The notes: generated by a model not told the origin, from the letters alone. DNA of 64,000 nucleotides from Rubrobacter marinus (GCF_011492965.1 NZ_CP045121.1:1488001-1552000); one strand, 5' to 3'. Positions 18,239 through 28,544 are shown, counted from the first letter of the stretch. Numbers and translations are program-made.

Positions 18239-19683
18239 GCGAGAGGAGCCCGAACGGCATGACGCAAGCCATCGCAGGCACGAACGGCCGCGCGAGCCTC
18301 TTCTCCCTCGAGCGCCGGACGGTAGGCTACGTCTCGGGGCCGTTGCTCGTCGCCGGGGGCGCCGAAGGGGTGGGCTACAACGAGATCGTGGACGTCGTCG
18401 CCCCGAACGGGGAGACGCGGCGTGGGCAGGTCCTCGAGGTCGAGGGCGACAAGATGGTCGTGCAGGTCCTCGGCGGCACCCGCGGCCTCGACCGGCCCGC
18501 AACGAAGGTCCGCTCGCGCGGCGAGGTCGCGACGATGGCCGTAGGGTCCGACCTCGTCGGGCGCATCCTCGACGGCTCCGGCCGGCCCACCGACGGCGGC
18601 CCCCCCCTGAGGCCCGCCGCGTACCGGGACGTGAACGGCGCGCCGTTGAACCCCTACGCCCGCGCCCATCCGTCGGATTTTATAGAGACGGGGATCTCGG
18701 CGATCGACGGCCTGAACACCCTCGTGCGCGGCCAGAAGCTGCCGATCTTCTCGGGCTTCGGGCTGCCGGCGGCGGAGCTTGCCGCCCGGATCGCCGAAGG
18801 GGCGAGCGTGGTCGGCGAGGGGGAGGGCGACTTCGTCGTGGTCTTTGCGGCGATGGGCGTCACCCACCGCGAGGCGGCCTTCTTCAGGAGGCGCTTCGCC
18901 GGGAGCGCCGCCCTCGAACGGAGCGTCCTGTTCCTCAACCTCGCCGACGACCCGTCTGTCGAGCGCATCCTCACCCCGCGCGCGGCGCTCACCGCCGCCG
19001 AGTACCTGGCGTGGGAGGAGGGGCGCGACGTCCTCGTCATCCTCTCGGACATAACGAATTATGCCGAAGCCCTGCGCGAGGTCTCGGCGGCGCGCGAGGA
19101 GATACCGGGCCGAAGGGGCTACCCCGGCTACATGTACACGGACCTCGCCTCCCTGTTCGAGCGGGCCGGGCGCGTCAGGGGCCGCCCCGGCTCGGTGACG
19201 CAGCTCATGATCCTCTCGATGCCCGACGACGACATAACGCACCCCATCCCGGACCTCACCGGCTACATAACGGAGGGCCAGATCGTCCTGAGCCGCGAGC
19301 TCGACCGCAGAGGCATAGATCCGCCGATAGACGTCCTCCCCTCCCTGAGCCGCCTGATGAACGCCGGCATCGGCGCCGGCAAGACGCGCGAGGACCACCG
19401 CCAGGTCGCCGACCAGCTCTACGCCTCCTTCGCCCGGGGCCGCGAGCTGAGGCGCCTCGTCTCCATCGTCGGAGAAGGCGCCCTCTCCGACGAGGACCGC
19501 CGCCAGCTCGCCTTCGCCGACGACTTCGAGGAGAAGTTCGTCGGCCAGGGCGTGAACAGGCGCTCCATCGAGGACACCTTGGAGACCGCGTGGCGTCTGC
19601 TCGGCCGCTTCCCGCCCGACGAGCTCAAGCGCATAAAGCCCGAGACGCTGGAGCGTCGCCAGACCATGGAGGAGGGGCTATGA
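18235..19683 (+). CDS. atpB: V/A-type ATPase subunit B
   Basis: A 482-residue non-catalytic nucleotide-site subunit. It has the B-type [20 protein letters not shown] and [17 protein letters not shown] in place of a canonical P-loop, and later [20 protein letters not shown] and [20 protein letters not shown], all characteristic. It starts at TTG 18235 overlapping the atpA stop (TTGA); an internal ATG 18259 is possible. The final TGA overlaps the ATG of the P-type ATPase gene. The usual next gene, atpD, is absent here and lies at the operon's start instead. Confidence 0.97.
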   Translation: MSERSPNGMTQAIAGTNGRASLFSLERRTVGYVSGPLLVAGGAEGVGYNEIVDVVAPNGETRRGQVLEVEGDKMVVQVLGGTRGLDRPATKVRSRGEVATMAVGSDLVGRILDGSGRPTDGGPPLRPAAYRDVNGAPLNPYARAHPSDFIETGISAIDGLNTLVRGQKLPIFSGFGLPAAELAARIAEGASVVGEGEGDFVVVFAAMGVTHREAAFFRRRFAGSAALERSVLFLNLADDPSVERILTPRAALTAAEYLAWEEGRDVLVILSDITNYAEALREVSAAREEIPGRRGYPGYMYTDLASLFERAGRVRGRPGSVTQLMILSMPDDDITHPIPDLTGYITEGQIVLSRELDRRGIDPPIDVLPSLSRLMNAGIGAGKTREDHRQVADQLYASFARGRELRRLVSIVGEGALSDEDRRQLAFADDFEEKFVGQGVNRRSIEDTLETAWRLLGRFPPDELKRIKPETLERRQTMEEGL

Positions 19684-22502
19684 CGAGGGGGGCGCAGACT
19701 CAAGCATCGAAGGCTCCCGAGCACCCTGAGCGCGGCTGGCACGAGCTCGACGTCGGGGCCGTCGCCTCGGCTCTCGGGACAGATCCGTCGGCTGGCCTGA
19801 GCGACGAGGAGGCTCGGCGCAGGCTCGATGAGTACGGGCCCAACGAGCTCGAGGAGCGGGCCGGGCGCACGCTCGGGCAGATCATCTGGGAGCAGGTCTC
19901 CTCGATCCTGATCCTCATCCTCGTCTTCGCCGGCGGTATCGCGGCCCTCCTCGGCCGCCCCTACGACACCGCGGCGATTCTGGCGATCGTCGTCCTCTTC
20001 GTCGTGCTCGGGGTGGTGCAGGAGTATCGCGCCCAGAAGGCGATCGCCGCGCTCAAGCAGATGGCAGCGCCACAGGTGCGGGCAATGCGCGCAGGACGCG
20101 TGGTGGAGCTTTCGGCGCGCGAGCTCGTCCCGGGAGACCTGGTGCTGCTGGAGACCGGCGCTGTCGTGCCCGCGGACATGCGGGTGGTCGAGAGCGTCAA
20201 CCTGCGCGCCGGGGAGGCCGCGCTGACGGGCGAGTCCGAGCCCGTGGACAAGACCACGGCGCCCATCGCGGGCGCCGACACCCAGCTCGGGGACCGGGCC
20301 AACATGGCCTACCTCGGCACCTCGGTGACCTTCGGTAGGGGGTCGGCGCTCGTCACTGGCACCGGCATGCGCACGGAGCTCGGCCGCATCGCCGAGCTGA
20401 TCCAGGACGTCAGGCACGAGAAGACGCTCTTGCAGCGCAGGCTCGACGGGCTCGCCAAGGTGCTCGCCCTGATCGCGGTCGTAATCGCCGCCCTGGTGTT
20501 CGCCACCGGCCTCGCGCGCGGCGAGGACACCGCCCTGATCCTGCTCACCGCGGTCAGCCTCGCGGTCGCCATTGTGCCCGAGGGCCTGCCCGCGGTCCTC
20601 ACGTTCACCCTGGCCTTAGGCGCGCAGCGCATGCTCGGCCGCAAAGCCCTGATCCGGCGCCTCCCCGCCGTGGAGACGCTCGGCTCGGTCACCGTGATCT
20701 GCTCGGACAAGACCGGCACCCTGACGCAGAACCGCATGACGGTTCTCGCGCTCCGCTCCCCGGACGCGCAAGCCGACCTCGGCGAAACCTTGCGCGAGCG
20801 CGGACCCAAAGCCCGCCTCGAGCTCGACGACGAGGCCGCGCTGCTGGCCCCGCTGCTGGCGTCGGGCGCCCTTTGCAACGACGCGATCCTCGACCCGAAA
20901 ACTCTGGAGGCCGTCGGCGACCCGACCGAGGGCGCGCTGGTGGTCGTCGCCGCCCGCTACGGCCTCGACAAGCCCGACCTCGACGCGACGCTCCCGCGCG
21001 CGGCCGAGCTCCCCTTCGACTCCGGCCGCAAGCGTATGACGACCGTACACGAGGTGCCTTCCGGTGACCTCGGGGTCGTCGAGGGGCTGCGCGCGGTGGC
21101 CGACGGTCGCCCGTACGTGGCCCTGACCAAAGGCGCTGCCGACGCGCTGGTGGAGCGCTGTGTCTCTCTGTGGAGTGGCGGCAGGATCCTGCCGCTCGAC
21201 GACGCCGGGCGGGAGGGGCTCGGCCAGGAGATCGAGGGGCTGACGGCGGGCGGGATGCGCGTGCTCGCCGTAGCCGCCCGGGGGCTGAAGGAGCTCCCCG
21301 GCGAGGGCGACGCCGAAGGGGTCGAACGGGGGCTCGTCTACCTCGGCCTCGCTGCGATGGTCGACCCGCCCAGGCCCGAGGCCCGCGACGCCGTGGCGAC
21401 CTGCAAGACCGCCGGGATCCGGCCCGTCATGATCACCGGCGACCACCCCCTGACCGCCCGGGCCATCGCCGCCGACCTCGGCATGGCCGCTCCCGACGCG
21501 CGCGTCCTCACCGGCCGCGACCTCGAAGCGATGGGCGCCGGAGAGCTCAGGGAGGCGGTGCGTGAGGTGAACGTCTTCGCCCGCGTCTCGCCCGAGCACA
21601 AGCTGCGCATAGTGGACGCTTTGCAGGAGGAGGGCGAGGTCGTCGCGATGACCGGCGACGGGGTGAACGACGCCCCCGCCCTCAAAAAAGCGGACATAGG
21701 CGTCGCGATGGGCTCCGGCACCGACGTCGCCAAGGAGGCCGCCGAGGTCGTCCTTCTCGACGACAACTTCGCCACCATCGTCGCCGCCGTCGAGGAGGGG
21801 CGCGTCGTCTACGACAACGTGCGCCGGTTCGTGCAGTTCTCGGTCTCCGGCAACGTGGCGAAGGTCCTCATCGTGGCGATCCCGCCGTTCTTCGGGCTGC
21901 CGCTGCTGTTGGTCCCGATCATGATCCTGTTCTCGAACCTTCTCACCGACGGCCTGCTCGGCCTCGGGATGGGCGTCGAGCGCGCCGAGCGCGACACGAT
22001 GCGCCGCCCGCCCTACGCCCCGACCGAGGGCATCTTCAGCCGCGGGATCGCCCAGCACGTCACGACCATCGGCCCCGTGCTCGGCGCCGGCATGATCCTC
22101 GTCGGCTGGCTGGCCTGGCGGGCGGCGGGCGGCGCGGGCGCCGTTACCGCCACCGAGGAGGCGCTCGTCGCCACGACCGTGTTCACGGTGCTGGCGTTCG
22201 CGCAGCTCGTCCGCGCGCTCTCCAACCGCTCGTTCCGCGAGCCGGTGTGGCGCACGGGCCTCGGCGGCAACCGGGTGCTCCTGGCGATGATCGGCGCCGC
22301 GCTCGTCCTCCAGCTCGCCGTCGTGTACACGCCGTTCTTGCAGAACGTGTTCCAGACCGAGCCGCTCCCTCCGGTCACGCTCGCCGCCGGCGCCGCGGCG
22401 GCCGCGGTCATGCTCTGCGTCATGGAACTCGAGAAGGCGCTGCGCAGGAGGAGGACTCGACCCCTCGTCGCGTCGCCTGGGGAGGCCGGGGGTGGCGGCT
22501 GA
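19680..22502 (+). CDS. SERCA-like P-type cation-transporting ATPase
   Basis: A 940-residue type II P-type ATPase, probably pumping Ca2+ (or another cation) out of the cell. Domains in order are: cation ATPase N-terminus ([19 protein letters not shown]), actuator domain with TGES at about residue 181, [11 protein letters not shown] in membrane helix 4 at about 300, phosphorylation motif [12 protein letters not shown] with Asp at about 343, nucleotide-binding domain, hinge [17 protein letters not shown] at about 657, and [16 protein letters not shown] in helix 6. The helix 4 and 6 residues resemble SERCA/PMR1 calcium sites, so Ca2+ is favoured, though Na+ or Mn2+ cannot be excluded. ATG 19680 overlaps the atpB stop (ATGA), so translation is coupled to the V-ATPase operon, an unusual association. 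Confidence 0.93.
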   Translation: MTRGAQTQASKAPEHPERGWHELDVGAVASALGTDPSAGLSDEEARRRLDEYGPNELEERAGRTLGQIIWEQVSSILILILVFAGGIAALLGRPYDTAAILAIVVLFVVLGVVQEYRAQKAIAALKQMAAPQVRAMRAGRVVELSARELVPGDLVLLETGAVVPADMRVVESVNLRAGEAALTGESEPVDKTTAPIAGADTQLGDRANMAYLGTSVTFGRGSALVTGTGMRTELGRIAELIQDVRHEKTLLQRRLDGLAKVLALIAVVIAALVFATGLARGEDTALILLTAVSLAVAIVPEGLPAVLTFTLALGAQRMLGRKALIRRLPAVETLGSVTVICSDKTGTLTQNRMTVLALRSPDAQADLGETLRERGPKARLELDDEAALLAPLLASGALCNDAILDPKTLEAVGDPTEGALVVVAARYGLDKPDLDATLPRAAELPFDSGRKRMTTVHEVPSGDLGVVEGLRAVADGRPYVALTKGAADALVERCVSLWSGGRILPLDDAGREGLGQEIEGLTAGGMRVLAVAARGLKELPGEGDAEGVERGLVYLGLAAMVDPPRPEARDAVATCKTAGIRPVMITGDHPLTARAIAADLGMAAPDARVLTGRDLEAMGAGELREAVREVNVFARVSPEHKLRIVDALQEEGEVVAMTGDGVNDAPALKKADIGVAMGSGTDVAKEAAEVVLLDDNFATIVAAVEEGRVVYDNVRRFVQFSVSGNVAKVLIVAIPPFFGLPLLLVPIMILFSNLLTDGLLGLGMGVERAERDTMRRPPYAPTEGIFSRGIAQHVTTIGPVLGAGMILVGWLAWRAAGGAGAVTATEEALVATTVFTVLAFAQLVRALSNRSFREPVWRTGLGGNRVLLAMIGAALVLQLAVVYTPFLQNVFQTEPLPPVTLAAGAAAAAVMLCVMELEKALRRRRTRPLVASPGEAGGGG

Positions 22503-22623
22503 GGTCCACCACGACCGCCCGGCAGGGGCGAGGGGGCCGCGCGTCCGGCGGGCGCCCGAGACCTTCTCGCAGCGTGGCGTGGACGGGGTCGCCGGTGAGG
22601 GAGCGGAGGGCCGTGTCTTCCGC

Positions 22624-22662
22624 GAGACGCCCGGGGCCGCTCGGCGCCCTCCCGGGCGTCTC
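22624..22662. terminator. Hairpin after the V-ATPase/P-ATPase operon
   Basis: A perfect 12-bp inverted repeat GAGACGCCCGGG / CCCGGGCGTCTC with a 15-base loop, 122 bases after the ATPase stop. There is no T tract, so it is terminator-like rather than a proven intrinsic terminator. Confidence 0.45.
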
Positions 22663-22799
22663 CCGGAGGAGGAAACGAAGTGGGTAAGATTCGAGTCCTC
22701 GGGACGTGGCGAACGCCGACGGAACGCGCAGGCGGACGCGTCTCGGACGGGGTCGCAAAGTACCCGGGAGAGCGGGTGAACGCCCGCGATCACGGAGTC

Positions 22800-23254
22800 G
22801 TGTCCGCCGGACCCGGTGGGCTGCGCGTCGTGATCGCGCTGGGGCAGGAGTACAACGTCTACGGGGAGGCGTTCGCCAGCGCCATCCTCTCTTACCGTCC
22901 GCGCGCGGTGGTCGAGCACGTCCCGCCCGAGGAGCTCGACGGGGCCGTAGCGCGCCTGGAGCCCCTCCTCGTCATCACGGACAGCGTCGGAGACGCGGCC
23001 GACGCGAGCGTGCTCGCCAGGGCCGAGATCTCCGCGGAGCCCGCGGAGCCGTCTAGGTTCGTCGTCGGGGGCAGGTCCGGGAGGTCCTCAACCCGTCGCT
23101 TGGGGACCTGCTCGCCCTCGTGGACGATACCGAGAGAACCATAGGCGGAGGAGACGGAGGTAGGAGCATCCGACGGAGGGAGGAGGTGCCTGACGTTCAG
23201 GAAAATCTCCTGGGGACGGGTGACGACCCCGGCGGAGGACCTTCGGAGAGTTAG
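22800..23254 (+). CDS. Lineage-specific response-type small protein (paralogue of 62208-62612), one frameshift
   Basis: A soluble alpha/beta protein of about 150 residues. The N-terminal half reads LRVVIALGQEYNVYGEAFAS, PRAVVEHVPPEELDGAVARL and EPLLVITDSVGDA. After a five-G run (23067-23071) the frame slips. Inserting one G gives VREVLNPSLGDLLALVDDTE and a stop at 23252. The layout (an RVVIA strand, a helix with Y-x-E, PxxxV, D-x-x-V-x-x-x-x-P-x-x-VI, then a terminal LLALVDDTE helix) is shared with the protein at 62208-62612. I recognise this pattern from Rubrobacter hypothetical proteins; the fold recalls a receiver-like domain without a clear phospho-Asp. GTG 22800 is one of several possible starts. 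Function unknown. Confidence 0.6.
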
Positions 23255-23302
23255 GCGAGGGAGGAGGCGCTCGTGGAGAGCAGGCAAACGGGGGCGACCG
23301 GG

Positions 23303-23530
23303 ATGACGGGGCCGACCTACGCCTCGCGGATGGAGTGGCGGCGCCAGCAAGAGCCCTGATGCCCGAGGAGTGGCGCGTCGGCGAGGGCGAGAAGCCGGCA
23401 GAGGAGCTCGTCCGCTGGGGCGGCGTGCTCGCCCACGTGGATCGCTACCCCAACCCGGAGGCGCCGGCGAAGCTGGTCGTTTTGCACGGCGGCGGAGGCT
23501 CCAATCGGGCGGCGTGCGGCGCGGTCCCCG
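23303..23530 (+). pseudogene. N-terminal fragment of an alpha/beta hydrolase
   Basis: From ATG 23359, residues MPEEWRVGEGEKPAEELVRW, GGVLAHVDRYPNPEAPAKLV and VLHGGGGSNRAA match the start of an alpha/beta hydrolase, including the HGGGG oxyanion-type turn. The sequence then becomes Arg-rich with no nucleophile elbow (GxSxG), catalytic Asp or His. An upstream frame from ATG 23303 (MTGPTYASRMEWRRQQEP) may be the true N-terminus separated by one frame break. About 60 residues of an expected 250-300 remain, so this is a remnant rather than an active enzyme. It lies between the 22800 gene and the membrane protein at 23673. Confidence 0.55.
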
Positions 23531-23672
23531 ACCTGCGCGGTCGCGGCTCCCGCCTCGAGCTCGAAGGCCCCCGCACGGCGGAACCGGAAACACCCACGGC
23601 CCGATGTAGGGGGCACCGGCGGGACGCCTACACGAAGTCCAGGAGCATAAGAAATACACGAAGGAGGAGAGC

Positions 23673-24044
23673 ATGACCAAGCTGACGTTAGGTTTCGGGG
23701 TAGCTCTGGTCCTGGTCGGGGTGATCGGTTACGCGGCGTCCGGAGCCGCGGGCACAACGGCGCTCGTACCGGCCTTCTTCGGCGTGCCGATGGCGGTGGC
23801 CGGCTGGATGATGGCGCGGCCATGCTCGCGCTTCGCGGGCCTCTACTCGGCCGTCGCGCTCGCCGCGATCCTGACGCTCGGGAGCCTGCGCGGGGTGAAG
23901 GCCCTGCTGGGCGGGGACTCGTCCGTTGCGTCCTTGATCCAGCTGTCGCTCTTCGTCGCGAGCATCGCGTACCTCGTCGCCGCCGGGCGCGAGGGGGTGA
24001 GCGGCAGTCGGGGCGGCGGGAGCGCGCGGCCGGGTTCGGCGTGA
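23673..24044 (+). CDS. Small four-helix membrane protein
   Basis: A 123-residue protein with four hydrophobic helices (about residues 3-25, 30-47, 53-73 and 84-102) and a short Gly/Ser/Arg tail. GAAGGAGGAGAGC directly before ATG 23673 is a very strong ribosome-binding site. No motif identifies the function. Similar short quadruple-helix proteins are common in Actinobacteria. It follows the hydrolase remnant and precedes the cation exchanger by 192 bases. Confidence 0.75.
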   Translation: MTKLTLGFGVALVLVGVIGYAASGAAGTTALVPAFFGVPMAVAGWMMARPCSRFAGLYSAVALAAILTLGSLRGVKALLGGDSSVASLIQLSLFVASIAYLVAAGREGVSGSRGGGSARPGSA

Positions 24045-24236
24045 AGGAGGTGGGGAAGAACCGGGCCGGATCTCTGGTGAGGAGCGAGCGAGAACCGGGC
24101 GGCTTGGCCTGGTCTGCCGGGCAGGAGTGGGTGGGATGAGGGGCAACCGGTCTCGCCCCTCCGGCTCGAGGGCCTGTCCGGGTAGCCCGACGTTGCGGGA
24201 TGCCGCAGTGGCGGGGATGGCGCCGCGAGGGACGGC

Positions 24237-25160
24237 TTGAACGCGTACGCCTTGCTGGTTTTGGGGGTGCTGTGCGCCGGATTGGGCGGGGAGATATTCG
24301 TGCGTGGCATCGTCGGGGTGGCCGATTGGGCGCGGGTGCCGCCGGGCATCGTCGCGGCGACGTTCGCGGCGTTCGCGACCTCCAGCCCGGAGCTCTCGGT
24401 GGCGGTGAACGCGGCGCTCGAGGACGCGCCGAACATCGCGCTCGGCGACGCCCTGGGCTCCAACGTGGTGAACGTCGCCCTGATCCTGGGTGCCACGCTG
24501 CTCTTCTCCGCCATCCGCGCCCCGCGCGACAGCGTACGACGAGATCTACCGGTCGCGCTCCTGGCCCCTGTGGTCGTCGGCGTGACGGTCTTCGACGGCG
24601 AGATGTCGCGGGCCGACGGGGTCGTGCTGCTCGGCTTGTTCGTCGCCTGGCTCGTTGCGATCACCTTCGAGGCGCGCAAGCAGAGGAGCGTTGCGGACGA
24701 GGTGCTCGGGGAGCGGAGCGGTCCGCGGGCGGCGCTGCTCTGCGCCGCGGGGCTCGCCCTCCTCGTCGCGGCCGGGCGCCTGATCGTGACTAGCGCCGAG
24801 CAGATAGCTCCCGCCCTGGGGCTCGACTACTTCGTCGTCGGCGCGACGGTGGTGGCGGCGGCGACCGGCACGCCGGAGCTGGCGGTGGCCCTCGTCTCGG
24901 CGCTGCGGGGCCACGAGGAGGTGGGTCTGGGCACGATCCTGGGCAGCAACGTCTTCAACGGCCTCTTCGTCGTCGGGCTGGTGACCGTCCTTTCGCCCTT
25001 CCGCGTCGCGGTCGACGAGGTGGCGGTGGGTCTGGTCTTCGGGCTCGTCACCGTGGCCGCGACGTGGCCGGGGCGAGACGGCCTGCTCGGGCGCCGGCGC
25101 GGTGCATCGCTCCTGGCCCTCTACGCCGCGTACCTGACCACGATCCTCTGGATCGGGTAG
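24237..25160 (+). CDS. Sodium/calcium exchanger family (CaCA) protein
   Basis: A 307-residue antiporter of the Ca2+/cation family (YrbG-like). It contains the two inverted alpha repeats: TFAAFATSSPELSVAVNAAL with GDALGSNVVNVALILG in the N-terminal half, and VVAAATGTPELAVALVSALR with GTILGSNVFNGLFVVG in the C-terminal half. The Glu of each TxPEL motif and the GSN(V/I)xN stretch form the ion-binding centre in the family. Ten membrane helices are expected; the hydropathy agrees. The start is TTG 24237. Together with the SERCA-like pump 1.7 kb upstream it suggests a local calcium-extrusion theme (inference). Confidence 0.9.
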   Translation: MNAYALLVLGVLCAGLGGEIFVRGIVGVADWARVPPGIVAATFAAFATSSPELSVAVNAALEDAPNIALGDALGSNVVNVALILGATLLFSAIRAPRDSVRRDLPVALLAPVVVGVTVFDGEMSRADGVVLLGLFVAWLVAITFEARKQRSVADEVLGERSGPRAALLCAAGLALLVAAGRLIVTSAEQIAPALGLDYFVVGATVVAAATGTPELAVALVSALRGHEEVGLGTILGSNVFNGLFVVGLVTVLSPFRVAVDEVAVGLVFGLVTVAATWPGRDGLLGRRRGASLLALYAAYLTTILWIG

Positions 25161-25224
25161 CCTGAACCTGGGGGCGTCTCCCGGGGAGAAGGAGCATATA
25201 AAGGGAGCGAAGGAAGGAGATGGA

Positions 25225-25602
25225 ATGTTCGCGAGAATAAGCACCTTCGAGGGTCTTGCCGAGCAGACGGCGGAGGGGATACGCCTGGCGCGCAGGCAGT
25301 TATTGCCGGTCGCGCGGCTCCAGGAGGGTTTCCGGGGCATGTACCTGATGTTCGACCCGGAGAGCGGGCGCTCCCTGGCCATGACGCTCTGGGAGACGGA
25401 GGAGGACATGGCGCGCAGCGAGGAGGCCGTGCGCCGGGCCCGCACGGAGAGCGCGGCCGTGGCAGGGGAGAGAGTGGCCTCGGTCGAGCGCTACGAGGTG
25501 GCCCTGAGCGAGCCCGTGACCGGGGAGGAGGTGGCGGGTGAGTCCCTCGGGGGACACGACCGGGATGCCTCTCCGTCCGCCCCTCCCGATCCGCGTCCCT
25601 GA
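25225..25602 (+). CDS. Antibiotic biosynthesis monooxygenase-like (dimeric alpha/beta barrel) protein
   Basis: A 125-residue protein whose first 95 residues have the ferredoxin-like dimeric alpha/beta barrel pattern: MFARISTFEGLAEQTAEGIR, GFRGMYLMFDPESGRSLAMT, LWETEEDMARSEEAV and VASVERYEVAL. This fold includes ABM-type heme- or quinone-handling enzymes and many unassigned small proteins, and no substrate can be inferred. The tail is Pro/Ser-rich and probably disordered. AAGGAAGGAG precedes ATG 25225. It stands alone, 64 bases after the exchanger. Confidence 0.8.
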   Translation: MFARISTFEGLAEQTAEGIRLARRQLLPVARLQEGFRGMYLMFDPESGRSLAMTLWETEEDMARSEEAVRRARTESAAVAGERVASVERYEVALSEPVTGEEVAGESLGGHDRDASPSAPPDPRP

Positions 25603-25868
25603 GAGGGCCCGCCGGGGTATGAACCCGCACGCGCAATAGCCAGGAGCGCGCCGGGATCGGACCGCCCCGTCGCTACCACGTGCCTCGCTCTCGTGAGCGA
25701 CTGCTCCGACTGCCGGAGACGCCGCGGAGTACGCTGCCGGGTTGTGATCGGGGTTTCGCGGCCTCGTGCTTGCGGGCCGAGGGACGCCCATCCGGAAGGG
25801 ATGAACTCCGGCGACGAGGGCTACGGAGGCGAGTCGAGGACGGACGAAAGACGAAGGAGGAGCCGAGG

Positions 25869-26789
25869 ATGGATGCCGGATCGACGTTCCTTTTGGAGGT
25901 GGAGCTACCGCCTCTGCCGTTAGATGAGTGGGAGGACACCAAGGAGACGCTGCACCGCTACTGCCAGATAGTAGGCAAGGTCCGCATGGAGCTCTCCCCG
26001 CCGAGAAACCACTGGTGGCACGTCACCCTCTACGTGACCCCGCACGGGCTTACCACCGGACCGGTCCCGTACCGGGCGGGAACCTTCGACCTCTCCTTCG
26101 ACCTGCTGGAGAACCGTCTCCTCGCGACCACGAGCGAGGGCGGGGCGTTCGGCTTCGCGCTGGACGACCTCCCCGTCGCCGAGTTTTACGGCAGGCTCTT
26201 CGATGGTCTCGGCTTCTTGGGCATAGAGGCCTCCATCAACACCAAACCCTTCGACCTCGACGACGAGCACACGCTGGCGGAGAACACCCGCCACCGCGCC
26301 TGCGAGCGGTCCCACGTGCGGCGCTACCACCGCGTGCTCGCGTGGGCGAACCAGGTCTTCGGGGAGTATGCGAGCCGCTTCAACGGCAAGCAGAGCCCCG
26401 TGCACCTCTACTGGCACAGCTTCGACCTGGCCGTGACGCGCTTCTCGGGAAAGCGCGCGCCGTTGCCCGAGGGCACCGACCCCGTCACCCGCGAGGCCTA
26501 CTCGCACGAGGTGATCTCCTGCGGCTTCTGGCCCGGGGACCGGAATGTGCCAGAGCCCGCCTTCTACTCCTACACCGCACCCGAGCCCGGGGGCCTCACC
26601 GAACAGCTCCTGAGCCCGGACGCGGCCGCCTGGCAGGAGGGCGGCGCGGCGCTCTTGCCCTACGAGGAGGTCCGAAGCAGCGCCTCGCCGAGGGATACCC
26701 TGCTGGGATTCTTGCAGAGCGCGTACGAGGCGGGGGCGAAGACCGCGAACTGGTACGCCGCAGACCTCGAGGCGAGAACCCCAGGGTAG
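25869..26789 (+). CDS. DUF5996 family protein
   Basis: A 306-residue cytoplasmic protein matching what I recall of the DUF5996 family. Characteristic stretches are LHRYCQIVGKVRMELSPPRN, HWWHVTLYVTPHGLTTGPVP, YHRVLAWANQVFGEYASRFN, SPVHLYWHSFDLAVTRFSG and SHEVISCGFWPGDRNVPEPA. The many His/Trp residues near W-HV, H-YWHSFDL and S-GFWPG suggest a binding or catalytic site, but no activity is known. AAGGAGGAGCC precedes ATG 25869. The 266-base gap upstream contains no gene. Confidence 0.85.
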   Translation: MDAGSTFLLEVELPPLPLDEWEDTKETLHRYCQIVGKVRMELSPPRNHWWHVTLYVTPHGLTTGPVPYRAGTFDLSFDLLENRLLATTSEGGAFGFALDDLPVAEFYGRLFDGLGFLGIEASINTKPFDLDDEHTLAENTRHRACERSHVRRYHRVLAWANQVFGEYASRFNGKQSPVHLYWHSFDLAVTRFSGKRAPLPEGTDPVTREAYSHEVISCGFWPGDRNVPEPAFYSYTAPEPGGLTEQLLSPDAAAWQEGGAALLPYEEVRSSASPRDTLLGFLQSAYEAGAKTANWYAADLEARTPG

Positions 26790-27638
26790 GGGGCAGACAG
26801 GCGCGAACGGTACAGTGGGAGGGGCGGGGAGCCTCGGCAAAGGGACGGGTTCGCCGCCGGCCCTGCGTTTGGCCCCGTGCGTCCTCGGGGCCGGGGACGA
26901 GATGGGTCCTCGCTGCCCGCGCCCGAGCTTGCCCGGCCGGGTGCGACTTCCGCGACGGGCTAACGAAGGGGGTCGTGCGGGGCCCGAAGCATCGCGGTTC
27001 CCGCCAAACCGACGAGCGAGTGCCAGCGTCGGGGTGCGCGGGCTCTTCTGCTCCCTTGGCCCGTGCTTGCCGCCGAACAATGACTAATTTATTGAGCAAT
27101 TTCGTTGATCCCCGGCGGCGCCCCTTCGCATAGATTGTGCCCGTAGGCCGACCCGAAGGTGGCGAGGTGGAAGCCGCGACGAGGCGCAGGATCGGACCCG
27201 AGAGCGCGACGGCGACCGTCGCGGTCCGCGAAGCTCTCGCCCGGCGCTCCGCTTGCTCGGGGACGCCACCCGGGTTCCGGAAGCGGCTGTAGCCGAGAAA
27301 TCGGTCTCCGCCGTCGGCCTCGAAAAGAAGGTAGGGCGCAGAGAAAGAGGGGTGAGCGGGTTGCCGGACACGCTGAGCGGGCTGGAGACGCAGGGCCAGA
27401 TCAACGGCCTGCTGGACGAGATTTGCGGGGTTCGCGACGGGCGTCGCCGAGGGGGAGGCCCCGAACCGGGCGATCAGGAACGGGCAGGGCTCGCCCTGCC
27501 TCCGTCCGCAGAAGACGGTTGCCGGCCCGGCTCGTCCAGCACGGCGAGCCCGAGCGGGCCGCCCGACGGAGACGGGTAGCAGGAGCACGGGTACCTCGGG
27601 GTCCACAAGCCGCGGGGAGATCGGCAGAAGGAGGCGAC
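26790..27638. other. Intergenic region with an A/T-rich patch
   Basis: No supportable gene. A conspicuous A/T-rich patch at about 27,078-27,112 contains ATTGAGCAAT followed by TTGATC. ATTGAGCAAT recurs in reverse orientation at 32,608-32,617. The remaining frames are Arg/Ser-rich shadows. Confidence 0.45.
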
Positions 27639-27962
27639 GTGCAGCGGAAAAAGAACACCTTTTGGGCCAATTTCTGGGCCAAGATCTTTGGGCCCTACCC
27701 GTCCCGGCGGCTCGAGAAGGTGCTCGACTACATCATGTACCGGATCAGCGACGGGGCGAACCTCAGGGAGGTGACGCAGGAGGAGTACGTCAGGCGCAAC
27801 GCCTCCCCGGACGAGGTGGAGAAGATCCTCGACAACCCCAAGCTCGTCGCGGCCGCCCGTAAGGCGATGGGCGAGGACTTCTCCTCCGGGGAGCTCGCCC
27901 CGAGCTCCAGGCCGGCCATAGAGGGACAACACACGCCCGAAAGCGACACCTTCAGGAGTTAG
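27639..27962 (+). CDS. Conserved small hypothetical protein (lineage-specific)
   Basis: A 107-residue soluble protein: FWANFWAKIFGPYPSRRLEK, then VLDYIMYRISDGANLREVTQ, EEYVRRNASPDEVEKILDNP and KLVAAARKAMGEDF, ending in a flexible tail. It looks like a helical, winged-helix-sized domain. I recognise near-identical proteins as hypothetical entries in Rubrobacter (recollection, not a search). GTG 27639 follows GAAGGAGGCGAC, a strong ribosome-binding site. Function unknown. It stands between a long intergenic region and the antiporter pseudogene. Confidence 0.72.
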   Translation: MQRKKNTFWANFWAKIFGPYPSRRLEKVLDYIMYRISDGANLREVTQEEYVRRNASPDEVEKILDNPKLVAAARKAMGEDFSSGELAPSSRPAIEGQHTPESDTFRS

Positions 27963-28185
27963 CCCCTGCGGAGGGCCCGAGGTGCCGGAGCCGAACGGTG
28001 CTCGAGGACGACGCCAAACGCGTTCCGGTAGGTTTCGAAGGAACACGCGCCGGGTTTGCGGAGCGAGCGCGCCCGTACGATTGCGTCCGGGGATAGGAAA
28101 CGCGCGCCTCGGGGGTAGCGGAGTGGCACGAGCGAGGGGTCGTGGCGGAGGTGCTCGTTCGAAGGGGGGGTACCGCGTCTCGGAG

Positions 28186-28544
28186 TTGAGCCTGGTTATG
28201 GTGCTGCTCGCCGCCGTAGCGGCGCTGGCGACGGTGGCACGCAGGATCGGGGTCCCGTACCCGATCCTGCTGGTCTTGGGCAGCCTGGCGCTTGCGTCCG
28301 TGCCGGGACTCCCCAGGGTCAAGCAGGACCCCGAGATCGTGGTCCTGCTCTTCCTGCTGCCTCTGTTATTCCTGGCGGCTTACTCGAGGAGCGCTCCAGG
28401 GCATACCAGTGCCTCGTACACGAGCTGGTCCGGGCGCAGCGCGAGCGGCTGGTCCGGCTGCGGGACGAAGGCGAGATCTCCGACGAGGCGCTCCATCGCA
28501 TAGAGCGCGATCTCGACCTCGAAGAAGCGCGCCTGGACTCGTGA
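28186..28544 (+). pseudogene. CPA1 Na+/H+ antiporter with large internal deletion
   Basis: The first 65 residues from TTG 28186 are the opening of a CPA1 antiporter: SLVMVLLAAVAALATVARRI, GVPYPILLVLGSLALASVPG and DPEIVVLLFLLPLLFLAAY. At about 28384 the reading passes, out of frame, straight into the C-terminal cytoplasmic tail of the same family: ERSRAYQCLVHELVRAQRER, LVRLRDEGEISDEALHRIER and DLDLEEARLDS, ending at TGA 28542-28544. Some 400 residues containing all the transport helices are missing. This cannot be a homopolymer error. The product would be inactive. An intact CPA1-type antiporter remains at 3693-4940. Confidence 0.8.

Noticed and set aside
21121-21140. TGACCAAAG within the P-type ATPase coding sequence
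   Set aside because: It lies inside a conserved coding segment ([11 protein letters not shown]), so the match is explained by codons.
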